Notes: generated from the sequence alone by a model not told the origin. Numbered from the stretch's first letter, positions 36,284 through 49,646 are shown. The stretch is 64,000 nt of DNA from Desertimonas sp963733085 (GCA_963733085.1 CAVTBY010000015.1:62001-126000), one strand, 5' to 3'. Numbers and translations: made by a program.

Positions 36284-37342
36284 ATGGTCGACGAGAAGCG
36301 CCGGGCATCACCTCGCAGCATCGTCATTCGGGCAATCGTCATCGCCGTCGCCTTGGCGCTTTCCGGGTTCGTGCTCGTCAACGCCTTCGACGATCTCGAT
36401 CCCGCGGAGATCGTCGACTCGCTGCAGTCCCTTGAGGACGCCGAGCTGATCTCCTTGGCCGGGATGTGGATCCTGTGGATCGCCTCTCAGGGCCTGCAGA
36501 CGGCGTCGCTCATCGAGGGATTGCCGGTGCGCCGTGGGGTTGTCGCGTTCCTCGGTCCGGCGGCGATCGCCTCGATCATCCCGGGGCCAAGCGATCTTCC
36601 CGTTCGCTACCGGATGCTCACGTCGTGGGGCCGTGACACGGCCGAGGCGACGCTCGCCGTCGGCGCCGGCGGGCTGTTCAGCATCGGGATCAAGCTCGTG
36701 CTGCCGGTGATCGCGGCCATCGGTCTGATTCTTTCCGACTCCCCGATCGAAGGGTCACTGCGCACGGTCGTGGTCATCGCTTTGATCGTCGGTCTCGTGC
36801 TCGTTGCGGTCGCCTTCGTTTTCAGCTCGCCGCGGCGGACCGAGCGCGTCGGGCGGCTGGTCGATCCGGTCTGGCGATTTGCACTCCGTCTACTCCGCAA
36901 GGAGGACCGCGACGACCTCGGCGTGCGTTTGGTCGCCGTGCGCGAACGGGCCGTGGCGACGCTGCGCGAAAGATGGCTCGTCGCGACGTGGGGGACGATC
37001 CTCACCGCTGGCGCCCGTTATGCCCTGCTCCTGCTTGCCCTGCGCTTCACGGGGGTGCCGGAGGACGCGCTGACCTGGACCGAGGTCTTCATCGTCTTTG
37101 CCCTTGTCCAGGGACTTACCGTGATCCCGATCACCGCCGGCGACGCCGGCGTCGCCGAGGTCGCCTACATCGGCCTACTCACCGCCGCCGCAGGGAGCGA
37201 GTACGTCAACTCCGTGTCGGCGGCGGTGATCCTGTTCCGCGTCCTGACCTGGCTCCTGATCATTCCCATCGGCCTCGCCGTCCTCGCCTATTGGAGCCGA
37301 TCGGTCGCGAACAAACCGGCGGCGGCAGTCACGAGCGAGTGA
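36284..37342 (+). CDS. Lysylphosphatidylglycerol-synthase-type (YbhN/AglD) membrane protein
   Basis: 352 aa. Six to eight spans with IASIIPGPSDLPVRYRML near residue 90 and VIPITAGDAGVAEVAYIGLL near 280, the two conserved motifs of PF03706-type integral membrane proteins. These lack the tRNA-dependent synthase part of MprF; members are proposed flippases or lipid-linked sugar/phospholipid handlers. It is the second such domain in this operon, after the one in the 800-aa protein. Followed by family D and family A repeats. Confidence 0.82.
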   Translation: MVDEKRRASPRSIVIRAIVIAVALALSGFVLVNAFDDLDPAEIVDSLQSLEDAELISLAGMWILWIASQGLQTASLIEGLPVRRGVVAFLGPAAIASIIPGPSDLPVRYRMLTSWGRDTAEATLAVGAGGLFSIGIKLVLPVIAAIGLILSDSPIEGSLRTVVVIALIVGLVLVAVAFVFSSPRRTERVGRLVDPVWRFALRLLRKEDRDDLGVRLVAVRERAVATLRERWLVATWGTILTAGARYALLLLALRFTGVPEDALTWTEVFIVFALVQGLTVIPITAGDAGVAEVAYIGLLTAAAGSEYVNSVSAAVILFRVLTWLLIIPIGLAVLAYWSRSVANKPAAAVTSE

Positions 37343-37396
37343 GCGCCAGCGAACGAGCGGCCAAATGCGGCCTGCGTGGCCGGGGAACGCAATGAA
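37332..37396 (+). repeat. Family D composite repeat, copy 4
   Basis: Left GAGCG/CCAGC-rich part (37332-37367, overlapping the end of the coding frame) plus core from GCGGCCTGCGTGGCCGGGGA to CAATGA. It abuts family A copy 6, whose left arm is truncated at the junction. Confidence 0.85.
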
Positions 37397-37439
37397 CGGT
37401 GTTTAGGGGACCGTTCCGTCACCTAAACACCCATCGGTT
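37395..37439. repeat. Palindromic intergenic repeat, family A copy 6 (left arm truncated)
   Basis: GGTGTTTAGGGGAC pairs with GTCACCTAAACACC; the outer CCGAT of the left arm is missing where family D joins, while the right arm keeps CATCGGTT. Between the LPG-TM gene and the SLC13 gene. Confidence 0.82.
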
Positions 37440-37452
37440 GGATGCCTCACCT

Positions 37453-39027
37453 ATGGTGCCCCGGGTGGCTGACAGCACGATTGTGTTCCTGATTCTTGCC
37501 GGCGTCGTCGTGCTGTTCGTCTCCAATCGAGTCCCCGTCGAGGTCGTCGCTATCGGCACGGCACTGTCGCTGTGGGCCACCGACGTCCTCGATCTGAATC
37601 AGGCGCTCGCCGGATTCGGCGATCCGACCGTGCTGTTCATCGCCTCACTCTTCGTCGTCAGCGAGGCGCTCGACGCCACCGGCGTGACTGCGTGGGCCGG
37701 GCAGCAACTCGTCGCTCGAGCGGGCGAGAGCAGACAGCGCCTGCTCGTGCTGATGATGTTGATGTGTGCCGCACTGACGGCCTTCATCAGCGTCAACGGG
37801 GCGGTGGCAGCACTCGTTCCTGTCGTCGTCGTCACGGCGGTCAAGCTGCGGACACCGTCGTCGCAACTGATGATGCCGCTGGCGTTCGCCGCCCACGCCG
37901 GATCGATGCTGACGCTCACGGGGTCGCCCGTGAACGTGCTCGTCTCGGAGGCGGCCGACGACGCTGGTGCCGACCCCTTCGGGTACTTCGAGTTCACCCT
38001 TGTCGGCATCCCGCTGCTCGTCGGCACCATCGTCATCGTCGTCTTGTTCGGCAACCGCTTGCTCCCGCATCGCAACGCCCGCTACATGCCGGCCGACTTC
38101 AGCGACCAGGCCCGCGTGCTGCTCGAGAACTACGAGCTTGACCAGGAAGCCGGCGGTGAACTGTTCAGTCGGAAGTCAGGCGTGGCCGAGGTCGTCGTCC
38201 GCCCACGGTCCGGTTTGATCGGGGAGACGGCGTTCCCGGGGATGGTCACGGAGAGCGGCGACCTCGTCGTGCTCGCCGTCCATCGCAAGGGTGAGGACCT
38301 CGGACCCAAGGAGGTCCCTCTCGCGGCCGGTGACGTGATGCTGCTGAAGGGCACCTGGGACGCCCTCGCCATCAACCTCGAGGATCCCGATGTGCTCGTC
38401 GTCGACGAACCGCGGGTCGTGCGCCGCCAGGTCGTTCCACTCGGCCCCGGTGCCAAACGCACGCTCGTCATCGTCGCGGCGATGGTGGTGCTGCTCGCCA
38501 CCGGCGCGGTCCCCGCTGCGGTGGCCGGGCTGTTGGCCGCCGGGGCGCTGATCCTGACCAGGGTGATGACGATGGAGTCTGCGTACCGCGGGATCAACTG
38601 GACGACGATCGTTCTCGTCGCCGGGATGATCCCGCTGTCCACGGCGATGCAGGTCAGCGGCGCCGCCGACAAGGTGGCCGACGGCCTGCTCGATGTCGTC
38701 GGCGGGCCGTACACGCTGCTGATCGGCCTGTTCGTCGTGATCGCCGTGCTCGGTCAACTGATCAGCAACACGGCCACGGCGCTGATCGTCATCCCCGTGG
38801 CGATCGCCGCGGCAAACGAGCTCGACGTGTCGGTGCGGCCCGTGCTGATGTTCGTCACCGTGATCTCGTCGGCGGCCTTGCTCACGCCCGTCGCCACCCC
38901 GGCCAATCTGATGGTGATGGGGCCGGGCGGATATCGCTTCGGCGACTACGCCAAGCTCGGCCTGCCGCTGCTCGTCTGGTACTTCGTGATCGGCGTCGGC
39001 CTCGTCCCCGTCTTCTGGAGCTTCTGA
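37453..39027 (+). CDS. SLC13/DASS-type permease with central RCK_C (TrkA-C) region
   Basis: 524 aa from ATG 37453. An N-terminal half with ~5 spans and FISVNGAVAALVPVVV and GSMLTLTGSPVNVLV (the S-N-T/S-x-x dicarboxylate motif region) precedes a cytoplasmic insert (~230-340) with a TrkA-C-like strand pattern (VAEVVVRPRSGLIGETA, GDVMLLKGTWDAL). The C-terminal half repeats the transport motif with QLISNTATALIVIPVA and TPVATPANLMVMGPGGYRFGDY. This is the architecture of Na+-coupled anion/sulfate or dicarboxylate carriers. Substrate not readable. The longer upstream frame (from 37399) runs into a repeat, so the ATG is preferred. Confidence 0.85.
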   Translation: MVPRVADSTIVFLILAGVVVLFVSNRVPVEVVAIGTALSLWATDVLDLNQALAGFGDPTVLFIASLFVVSEALDATGVTAWAGQQLVARAGESRQRLLVLMMLMCAALTAFISVNGAVAALVPVVVVTAVKLRTPSSQLMMPLAFAAHAGSMLTLTGSPVNVLVSEAADDAGADPFGYFEFTLVGIPLLVGTIVIVVLFGNRLLPHRNARYMPADFSDQARVLLENYELDQEAGGELFSRKSGVAEVVVRPRSGLIGETAFPGMVTESGDLVVLAVHRKGEDLGPKEVPLAAGDVMLLKGTWDALAINLEDPDVLVVDEPRVVRRQVVPLGPGAKRTLVIVAAMVVLLATGAVPAAVAGLLAAGALILTRVMTMESAYRGINWTTIVLVAGMIPLSTAMQVSGAADKVADGLLDVVGGPYTLLIGLFVVIAVLGQLISNTATALIVIPVAIAAANELDVSVRPVLMFVTVISSAALLTPVATPANLMVMGPGGYRFGDYAKLGLPLLVWYFVIGVGLVPVFWSF

Positions 39028-39106
39028 GTTGACCATGATGAGCGCAGACGAGGACGGCTGAGCTGGCTGTGCTAGAACCCTTGTCGCCAAAATCCTGGAG
39101 GAAGCG

Positions 39107-40624
39107 ATGACGAACGCCCCTGCTACCGCAACCTTCGACCCAGTTCCGTCGGTGCTACGCGTCGACGCCGTGCAGATCGGCATCGCCCCGGTCGCACCCA
39201 AGAGCGCAACCGCGATCGGAGTGCCGGTTGGCGCCCGCGGTGGCGTCGGCGAGACGTTGGGCGTCGACCGGAAACAGCTCAAGGCCGCCGGTTTCGACGC
39301 GACGGTCGGCTCGACCGTCGTGGTTCCCGGAGCCGGCGGTGGCGCAGCCGTGGCGGTCGGCATCGGTGAGTCGGGGAAGCTCGACGTCGCCGGGCTGCGC
39401 AACGCAGCCGCGGCGTTCGCCCGCGCCGCGTCGTCGCACGCCCGGCTGGCGTTCAGCCTCGACGGGGTCGATTCCGTGGCTCCCGAGCAGGCGGCGCAGG
39501 CGGTGGTCGAGGGAGTGCTGCTGGCGCGCTACAGCTACGACTCGCTGCGGAGCCGACCGCGTGGCAACGCCGTGACGAGGCTCACGATCGTCGGCCGACG
39601 CCGACGACAAGCAGTCGCTGACCGTCGGCGCCGCTCGCGGCAAGGCGCTTGGCCGCCGCGACCCAGCTCGCCCGCGATCTCGCCAACACGCCGCACAGCC
39701 ACCTCACCGCGACTCGCCTCGCTGAGGTCGCCGAGGCGATCGGTGCCGAACGTGGGTTGGACGTCGAGATCTTCGACAAGGCGCAGCTCGTCGAGATGGG
39801 CTGCGGCGGTCTGCTCGGCGTCAACCGGGGCAGCACCGAGGAGCCGCGGATGATCAAGCTGACGTACCGGCCCGTCGGCGAGCCGACCGGGCCGGCTGGC
39901 ACTCGTCGGCAAGGGGATCATGTACGACTCGGGCGGCATCGCCCTCAAGCCCGGCGACGAGGTCCACGCCCAGATGAAGAACGACATGTCCGGTGCCGCG
40001 GCGATCCTCGCGGCGATGGCCGAGCTCGGCGACCTCGGCTGCACGGCGCAGGTCACCGGCTGGTTGATGTGCACCGACAACATGCCGTCCGGTACGGCGC
40101 TGGCGCTCGGCGACGTGATCACCGCGCGTGGTGGCAAGACCATCGAGGTGATCAACTCCGACGCCGAGGGACGCCTGGTGATGTCCGACGCCCTCGTGCT
40201 GGCGACCGAGGAGCCGAACGACGCGATCGTCGACATCGCCACGCTCACCGGAGCGTGCATGCGCGCCCTCGGCACCCAGGTCGCCGGCGTCATGGGAAGC
40301 AACCAGGACCTCGTCGACCAGGTCCGCGCCGCCGCCGAGGCCACCGACGAGCCGGTGTGGCAACTCCCGCTCGAGCAGCGCTACCGCAGCGAGATCGATT
40401 CGACGATCGCCGACATCAAGAACCTCGGCGGTGCCAACGCCGGTGCCATCACCGCCGCGTTGTTCCTCGCCGAGTTCGTCGGCGACGTGCCGTGGGCGCA
40501 CATCGACATCGCCGGCACCGCGTGGTCGGGTGGCGACGCCGGTTGGCAGACCGCTGGCTGCACCGGCTTCGGGGCCCGCCTGCTCGCCGAGCTGGCGGTC
40601 CACTTCTCGCCGCCGACGTCGTGA
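39107..40624 (+). CDS. pepA: Leucyl aminopeptidase, M17 (three frameshifts)
   Basis: Strong ribosome-binding site (GGAGGA) 5 nt before ATG 39107. M17 dimetal aminopeptidase releasing N-terminal residues from peptides in the cytosol. The C-terminal catalytic part has LALVGKGIMYDSGGIALKP, MKNDMSGAAAILA, INSDAEGRLVMSDAL and DIATLTGAC, all with metal ligands intact. The frame shifts near 39593, 39648 and 39895, each consistent with one extra base. Removing the three gives 504 aa, the family length. Between the first two shifts the natural frame (ADADDKQSLTVGAARGKA) is only ~55 bases long. Confidence 0.92.
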
Positions 40625-40671
40625 CAAGCTGAGACTGCCCACCGCCTCGAGCCCTGCAAGGGAGGATGCCG

Positions 40672-42344
40672 ATGTCGGAGTCCGCTGGTAACGCTGGTTT
40701 GGCCGCGCCGGTCGAGGAGCCGGTCAAGCGCGGTGGCATGCAACGTGTGCTCGACGGCATCGAGAAGGTCGGCAACAAGGTGCCCCACCCGGCGATCATC
40801 TTCGTCGGCCTGTGCGTGCTCGTGATCGTGCTCTCGGCGATCCTCGCCGCCTTCGACGTCAGCGTCACCTACGACGTCGCCGTGCAGCCGCCACTGGTGG
40901 CCGAGCAGGAGTACGTCGGTGGTTCGGTGGTCCCCGAACCGGAGATCTCGCCGGACCAGTACCTCAACGACGAGATCGACATCGTCCAGGAGACGACGGA
41001 GATCGAGAGCCTGCTCAGCACCGACGGCGTCCGCTTCCTGTTCTCGTCGTTCGTCAACAACTTCGCCAGCTTCAGCGTCGTCGCCGTCGTCTTCGTGGCG
41101 ATGATCGGCGTCGGCGTCGCCGAAGAGGCGGGGATGATGGCGGCGCTGATCCGCAAGCTCGTCAAGGCCGCCCCGCCGGCGACGCTGGCGTTCATCATCG
41201 TGTTCGTCGGCGGGCCTGTCGAGCATCGCCACCGATGCCGGTTACCTGATCCTCGTCCCGCTGGGTGCGGCGGCGTTCTACAGCATCGGTCGCCACCCGC
41301 TCGCCGGGCTGGTCGCCGCCTACGCCGGCGTCAGTGCGGCGTTCGCCGTCAACATCTTGATCACGCCGCTCGACAGCCTGCTCACCGAGGTGACCAACGA
41401 GGCGATCGCCCTCGCCGACCCGGACCTGTCGATCGACCTCACCGCCAACTTGTGGTTCAACATCGTGTCGACGTTCGCCATGGCGATCGTGATGACGTTC
41501 ATCGTGCAGCGGATCACCGAGCCGGCGCTCGGCAAGTACGTCCCCGACGCCGACATCGACCTTCCCGGAGGAGGAGATTCCCGAGGGCGAGGGGCGCGGC
41601 CTGCGGTTCGCCACCTACGGCCTGCTCGCAGGACTGGCGGGCATCGTGTTGTTGACGGCGCCGTCGGGTGCCCCGTTGCGCAATCCGGAGACCGGCTCGA
41701 TCTTCAACAACTCGCCGTTGATGGAGAGCTTGATCTTCATCATCACGATGCTGTTCTTGATCATGGGCATCTGCTTCGGGATCGGGGCGAAGACGATCTC
41801 CAGCAGCACCGACGTGATCAACGCGATCACCAAGACGTTCGCCGGGCTCTCCGGGCTGATCTTCATGCTGTTGCTGATCAGCCAGTTCATCGCCTACTTC
41901 AACTTCAGCAACATCCCCACGATCGTCGCCGTGAACATGGCCGACTGGCTCGAGGGCGCCGACATCGGTGCCCTGTGGCTGCTGATCGGCTTCATCCTCG
42001 TGATCGTGATCCTCGACCTGATCATGCCCGGGGCGCTGCCGAAGTGGGCGATCTTCGCCCCGATCTTCGTCCCCTTGTTCCTCCGCCTCGACGTCGCACC
42101 GCAGACCGTGCTCGCCGCCTACCGCGTCGGCGACGGTCCGGCCAACGTGATCACGCCGCTGATGGTGTACCTGCCGTTCATCGTCCTCGTCGCCCAGCGC
42201 TACAAGAAGGACGCCGGCCTCGGCACGATCATCTCGCTGATGTTGCCGTACACGATCATCGTGCTGGTCGCCTGGTTGTTCTTCTTCATCGCCTGGTACC
42301 TCATCGGCATCCCGATGGGCCCCGGCTACCCAGCCAAGCTGTAA
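40672..42344 (+). CDS. AbgT-family transporter (two frameshifts)
   Basis: Start ATG 40672, placed 6 nt after AAGGGAGG; ATG 40666 lies too near that site. About ten spans; NKVPHPAIIF at the N-terminus, SSIATDAGYLILVPLGAAAFYSIGRHPLAG and GDGPANVITPLMVYLPF are AbgT signatures. Family members import p-aminobenzoyl-glutamate or export sulfonamides (MtrF, YdaH). The frame shifts near 41215 and 41567, each by one extra base; without them the product is 556 aa. It lies just after pepA, and a peptidase beside a pABA-glutamate carrier fits peptide or folate-fragment use. Confidence 0.9.
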
Positions 42345-42361
42345 GGCGGCGCCGCCGGCTG

Positions 42362-42409
42362 TCTTGTCAGCGAACACGACGTCGGCGGTCGTGTATTCCT
42401 GACACAGAC
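42362..42409. repeat. Palindromic intergenic repeat, family C copy 4 (degenerate)
   Basis: Arms CTTGTCAG and CTGACACAG around an inner AACACGAC/GTCGTGT stem, 18 nt after the AbgT stop and before secA. Confidence 0.6.
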
Positions 42410-42449
42410 GACCTCGGTGGCCCGCCGGACCCCGTCTGGGAGGCCCCGG

Positions 42450-42455
42450 TAGGCT
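42450..42455 (+). promoter_or_regulatory. Candidate -10 box (TAGGCT) for secA
   Basis: TAGGCT ends 10 nt before ATG 42466; no Shine-Dalgarno sequence at proper distance. Confidence 0.35.
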
Positions 42456-42465
42456 TGCTACCCGC

Positions 42466-45393
<2,928 letters not shown>

Positions 45394-45612
45394 TTTCGAC
45401 CTCACTCGCTTCGCTCGCTGCGCTCGCTCGCTCCGTTCGGCCGAGCTCGAAGCAGCGGCCTGCGGCCGCACTGCAGAATCTCCGCAGGTCGACCGGCAGA
45501 GCCGGATCGACCTGCAGGCCACCCCAGCCGAGCCAAAGCGCTCGGCCGGGGACCCCGGCAAGACCCACCCACCCGGCTCCGGCAGGAGCCTCTGCCCCCC
45601 GCACCCCCCGCC
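45394..45612. other. secA-prfB intergenic region, a chain of GC-rich hairpins
   Basis: No coding character. It holds a CGCTCGCT-rich tract (45404-45435), a 32-bp inverted repeat (GCAGGTCGA/TCGACCTGC, 45484-45515), a GCCGAGC/GCTCGGC pair (45527-45546) and a hairpin (GGCTCC/GGAGCC, ~45573-45590) sharing sequence with the hairpin at 267-294. Probably terminates secA transcription. Confidence 0.6.
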
Positions 45613-45633
45613 GTGGATCGCAGAGCGCCCTCG

Positions 45634-46735
45634 GTGCGTGATTTCACCGACGACCTCCGCGAGCAGCGGCGGCGGCTCGACGAGGCTGCCGGGTATCTCG
45701 ACATCGCTCACGCCCGGACGCGGATGAGCGAGGTCGAGGCGGAGATGTCTCGTCCGGACCTGTGGGACGACGCCGACTACGCCAAGGCGTTGAACGCCGA
45801 GTACGCCAACCTCCGCGACGACCTGGCGACCTACGACGGTCTCGAGCAGGCGCTCTCGGACGCCGAGGTGCTGCACGAGCTGGCCCGCGACGAGGGCGAC
45901 GAGTCCCAGGAACCCGACATCGAGGCGGCGATCACCGACGTCTCCAACCGTCTCGACCAGCTCGACCTGCGCAGCCTGTTCACCGGTCCCCACGACGACG
46001 TCCGACGCGATCGTGCAGATCAACGCCAAGGACGGTGGCGTCGACGCCCAGGACTGGAGCGAGATGCTCCTGCGCATGTACGAGCGCTGGTCGGATCGCC
46101 GCGGCTTCACGATCACGGTCAACGGGATCTCCGAGGGCACGGAGGCGGGCATCCTGTCGGCCGAGGCGACGATCTCCGGGCGCTACGCCTACGGCTTGCT
46201 CGTCGGCGAGCGGGGCACCCACCGTCTCGTGCGGATCAGCCCGTTCGACAACCAGGGGCGTCGCCAGACGAGCTTCGCTGCCGTGCAGGTGTGGCCGGTG
46301 ATGGACGCGCCCGACGTCGAGCTCAACGACGCCGACGTCAAGATGGAGGTGTTCCGCGCCTCGGGCGCTGGCGGCCAGCACGTCAACAAGACGTCGTCCG
46401 CAGTCCGTCTGATCCACGAACCGACCGGCCTCGTGGCCAGCTCGCAGGAGGAGCGCAGCCAGCTGCAGAACCGGGAGCGGGCGATGTCGCGGCTCAAGGC
46501 GATGCTCGCCGCCAAGGTCGAGGAGGAGCACGCCGCCGAGCTCGATGCGATCGGCGGCAAGCAGGCCCAGGTCGGCTGGGGGAGCCAGATCCGCAGCTAC
46601 GTGCTGCAGCCCTACCAGATGGTCAAGGACCTGCGCACCGACGTCGAGTCGGGCAACGTGGCGGCGGTGCTCGACGGCGATCTCGACGAGTTCATGGAGG
46701 GCTACCTCCGCTGGCGCCGACGCACGGCGAACTGA
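45634..46735 (+). CDS. prfB: Peptide chain release factor 2 (frameshifted)
   Basis: Start GTG 45634 (VRDFTDDLREQRRRLDEAAGY matches RF2 N-termini; GTG 45613 adds seven residues). Terminates translation at UGA and UAA. SPF recognition motif in VRISPFDNQGRR, and GGQ in SGAGGQHVNKTSSAVR (~240). The frame breaks near 46000 by one extra base between HDD and SDAIVQINAKDGG; without it the length is 366 aa. This is not the autoregulatory RF2 frameshift, which lies near codon 25 at an in-frame UGA; here the early region is open, as in most actinobacteria. Confidence 0.95.
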
Positions 46736-46801
46736 CGCGACGCCGTCGCACCGGCGCTCCGACGGTAGGCTGCCGATCGCTCGCTCGTAACGAAACCGAC
46801 A

Positions 46802-47476
<675 letters not shown>

Positions 47477-47479
<3 letters not shown>

Positions 47480-47504
47480 AGATGCTCGGTTAGAGATGCT
47501 CGGT
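47477..47504 (+). repeat. Perfect 14-bp tandem duplication at the ftsE/ftsX junction
   Basis: TAGAGATGCTCGGT occurs twice head to tail (47477-47490, 47491-47504). The first copy contains the ftsE stop and a three-codon mini-frame ATG CTC GGT TAG; the second contains the real ftsX start at 47496. Confidence 0.95.
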
Positions 47505-48398
47505 CGATTCACCTATGTGCTGCGCGAGACGTGGGCGAGCTTTCGCCGCAACGTCACGCTGACGGTCGCGGCGATCATCACGTCGGCCGTCGCCCTGCTC
47601 ATCTTCGGCCTCACGCTGTACGTCCAGAAGGGTTTCGACAACACGGTGGCGCGCTGGGAGGGCGGCGTCGAGATGATCGTCACGGTCAACCCCGAGGCGA
47701 CCGACGATCAGCGCACGATCATCGAGCAGACGCTCGGCGACAACTCGGCACTGGTCGAGGACTACCAGTACTGCAACGTCGAGTGCTCGCTCGCCGAGGC
47801 CGACGTGCTGTTCGCCGGCGACCCGACGGTGCGTTCGCAGCTGACCGAGCAGAACATCCCGAGGTCGTACCGGGTCGTGCCGCGGGACGGGACGAACCTC
47901 GACGACATGCAGTCACTCGACGAGACACTGCAGGGCGTCCCCAACGTGCGCAGCATCGTCTATCCGGGCGACTGGGTCGAGGTCGTCAGCAAGGTCAAGG
48001 GCTTCGTCGGCCTGTTCACGCTGATCCTGTCGATCCTCCTGCTGCTCGCCGCCATCCTGCTGATCTGGAACACGATCCGAACGGCGATGTTTGCCAGACG
48101 CAGGGAGATCGAGGTGATGAAGCTCGTCGGCGCGACCGACTGGTTCATCCGCATCCCGTTCATGCTCGAAGGTCTGATCCAGGGACTCGTCGGGGCGCTG
48201 TGCGCGAACGCTGCGCTGTGGCTGATCAACAACCGTTGGACCGCCGGCGTCGAGGACTTCCCGTCGCAGAGTGGACTCGAGGCGATGGTCGTCGACGGCG
48301 ACTTCCAGGCCACCCGGATGCTCGTCATCCTGATCATCGGCATGGCCGCCGGCGCCATCGGCTCCGGCATCGCCGCGAGCCGCTTCCTCGACGTCTAG
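47496..48398 (+). CDS. ftsX: Cell-division protein FtsX
   Basis: 300 aa. TM1 at ~22-42 after a cytoplasmic N-terminus (FTYVLRETWASFRRNVTLT), a ~130-residue extracellular domain that engages wall hydrolases, then TM2 (~168-190), a cytoplasmic loop with FARRREIEVMKLVGATDWFIRIPFMLEG, the conserved FtsX motif, and TM3-TM4 with a short extracellular loop. The extracellular part has a close cysteine pair (YCNVECS), which could form a disulfide. It is translated after a duplicated start region. Confidence 0.96.
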   Translation: MLGRFTYVLRETWASFRRNVTLTVAAIITSAVALLIFGLTLYVQKGFDNTVARWEGGVEMIVTVNPEATDDQRTIIEQTLGDNSALVEDYQYCNVECSLAEADVLFAGDPTVRSQLTEQNIPRSYRVVPRDGTNLDDMQSLDETLQGVPNVRSIVYPGDWVEVVSKVKGFVGLFTLILSILLLLAAILLIWNTIRTAMFARRREIEVMKLVGATDWFIRIPFMLEGLIQGLVGALCANAALWLINNRWTAGVEDFPSQSGLEAMVVDGDFQATRMLVILIIGMAAGAIGSGIAASRFLDV

Positions 48399-48400
48399 CA

Positions 48401-48460
48401 GCGTTCCCCGGCCACGCAGGCCGTTGCTGGCCGCTCCCTCGCTGGCGCTCGGTCGCTCGC
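48401..48460 (-). repeat. Family D composite repeat, copy 5 (reverse orientation)
   Basis: Reverse complement of the core (GCGTTCCCCGGCCACGCAGG, 48401-48420) followed by the reversed GAGCG/CCAGC-rich part (48424-48460). Lies 2 nt after the ftsX stop, between ftsX and a convergent gene. Confidence 0.82.
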
Positions 48461-48494
48461 ATCTGTGGTGACACGTCGCCTCACTGCGTAACCC

Positions 48495-49163
48495 TTACAG
48501 CTTGGTGATGACGGTGAGGCCGTCGCTGACGGGGAGGATGTAGCTGGCGACTCGGGTGTCGGCGGCGATCGTGTCGTTGAAGTGGCGGATCGCCGTGAGG
48601 TTGGTGTCGTCGTCGTCCGTCGCCGCGTCGACGACGCGGCCGGACCACAGCGTGTTGTCGGCGAGGATCAGCCCGCCCTGACGCACCCGCGGGAGTAGCT
48701 CCTCGAAGTAGTTGACGTAGTTCGGCTTGTCGGCGTCGACGAAGGCGACGTCGATCGACTCGCCGTGAGGCAGTGCCCGCAACGTGTCGAGTGCCGGTGC
48801 AACGCGGAGCTCGATGCGATCGGCGAGCCCCGCCTGCGCCCACGCCTCCTTGGCGATCGCCGTGTACTCCTCACTCACGTCGCAGCACAGCAGCCGGCCG
48901 CCGGGCTGCAATCCGCGGGCGATGCAGATCGACGAGTACCCGGTGAACGTGCCGACCTCGACGGCGAACGTCGCTCTGGCAAGGCCCGTCAGGATCGTCA
49001 GCAGGGCGCCCTGGTCGGCACTCACCTGCATCACGGAGACGTCTCCAAGCGTCGCCGTCTGGGTGCGCAACTCGTCGAGCACGGCGTCGGGCCGCGGGCT
49101 GGCGCGCTCGGCGATGTACGCCAAGATGCCGTCGTCGATCCAATCTCGTTGCCGTGATGTCAT
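48495..49163 (-). CDS. SAM-dependent O-methyltransferase (MdmC/CCoAOMT type)
   Basis: 222 aa. The Rossmann methyltransferase fold has VEVGTFTGYSSICIARGL (SAM loop, ~68-85), CCDVSEEYTAIAKEAW (acidic residue for ribose), VAFVDADKPNYVNYFEELL (metal-binding Asp and catalytic region, ~141) and ILADNTLWSGRV (second metal ligands). This class methylates catechol-like or other hydroxyls with Mg2+; substrate unknown. Likely leaderless: TAGCGT lies 7 nt upstream of ATG 49163. It diverges from the globin gene. Confidence 0.9.
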   Translation of the reverse strand: MTSRQRDWIDDGILAYIAERASPRPDAVLDELRTQTATLGDVSVMQVSADQGALLTILTGLARATFAVEVGTFTGYSSICIARGLQPGGRLLCCDVSEEYTAIAKEAWAQAGLADRIELRVAPALDTLRALPHGESIDVAFVDADKPNYVNYFEELLPRVRQGGLILADNTLWSGRVVDAATDDDDTNLTAIRHFNDTIAADTRVASYILPVSDGLTVITKL

Positions 49164-49170
49164 GCCGAGG

Positions 49171-49176
49171 ACGCTA
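49171..49176 (-). promoter_or_regulatory. Candidate -10 box (TAGCGT) for the O-methyltransferase
   Basis: Minus-strand TAGCGT, 7 nt upstream of ATG 49163, in the 54-bp divergent gap. Confidence 0.4.
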
Positions 49177-49203
49177 GCGAGCCATTCTCGGGGACCTCGT
49201 CGC

Positions 49204-49209
49204 TACCGT
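49204..49209 (+). promoter_or_regulatory. Candidate -10 box (TACCGT) for the globin-ABC operon
   Basis: TACCGT, 8 nt before ATG 49218; faces the O-methyltransferase promoter in the same short gap. Confidence 0.4.
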
Positions 49210-49217
49210 TCCCGCCG

Positions 49218-49646
49218 ATGGACATCCGGCCGACGATGTACGAGCGCGTCGGCGGGCGAGACTTCTTCGTCCGCCTCGTCGACACCTTCTACGAGGGCGT
49301 CGCCGCCGACCCAGTGCTCGGCCCGCTCTATCCGGAGCATCCCGACTTCACGGGCGCGCGGCACCGGCTCACCCAGTTCCTCGTGCAGTACTGGGGCGGT
49401 CCGACCGACTACTCGGCCGAACGCGGCCACCCGCAGCTACGGATGCGCCACCTCCGGTTCACGATCGGCACCGCCGAGCGCGACCGCTGGCTCACCCACA
49501 TGGCGAGCGCCGTGGCCGCGACCACGCAAGATCTCGACGGCGGTGACGTGATCGCCGCGGAACTGCTGGACTACTTCCGCCCGACCGCCGAGCATCTGCG
49601 CAACGACACCGGCTTGCCGATCACCTCGCCCACGTTCAGGACATGA
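49218..49646 (+). CDS. Group II truncated haemoglobin (GlbO-like)
   Basis: 142 aa. MYERVGGRDFFVRLVDTFYEGVAADPVLGPLYP at the N-terminus, FLVQYWGGPTDYSAERGHPQLRMRHLRF and a C-terminal helix match the 2-on-2 globin fold; the proximal His is in RMRHLRFTIG and the group II Tyr/Trp positions are visible (QYWGGP, DRWLTHM). Group II globins bind O2 tightly and handle peroxide or NO, often near membrane respiratory partners. The stop overlaps the ATG of the ABC ATPase (ATGA). Confidence 0.92.
   Translation: MDIRPTMYERVGGRDFFVRLVDTFYEGVAADPVLGPLYPEHPDFTGARHRLTQFLVQYWGGPTDYSAERGHPQLRMRHLRFTIGTAERDRWLTHMASAVAATTQDLDGGDVIAAELLDYFRPTAEHLRNDTGLPITSPTFRT

Noticed and set aside
39107..40624. pepA and the other broken genes as pseudogenes
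   Set aside because: Active-site residues are all kept, there are no nonsense changes apart from frame loss, and removing single bases restores family lengths; sequence error is simpler.
45634..46735. Programmed +1 frameshift of prfB
   Set aside because: The regulated site lies near codon 25 at a UGA; here the early region is open and the break is near codon 122 with no UGA slippery site. It matches the many other one-base insertions.
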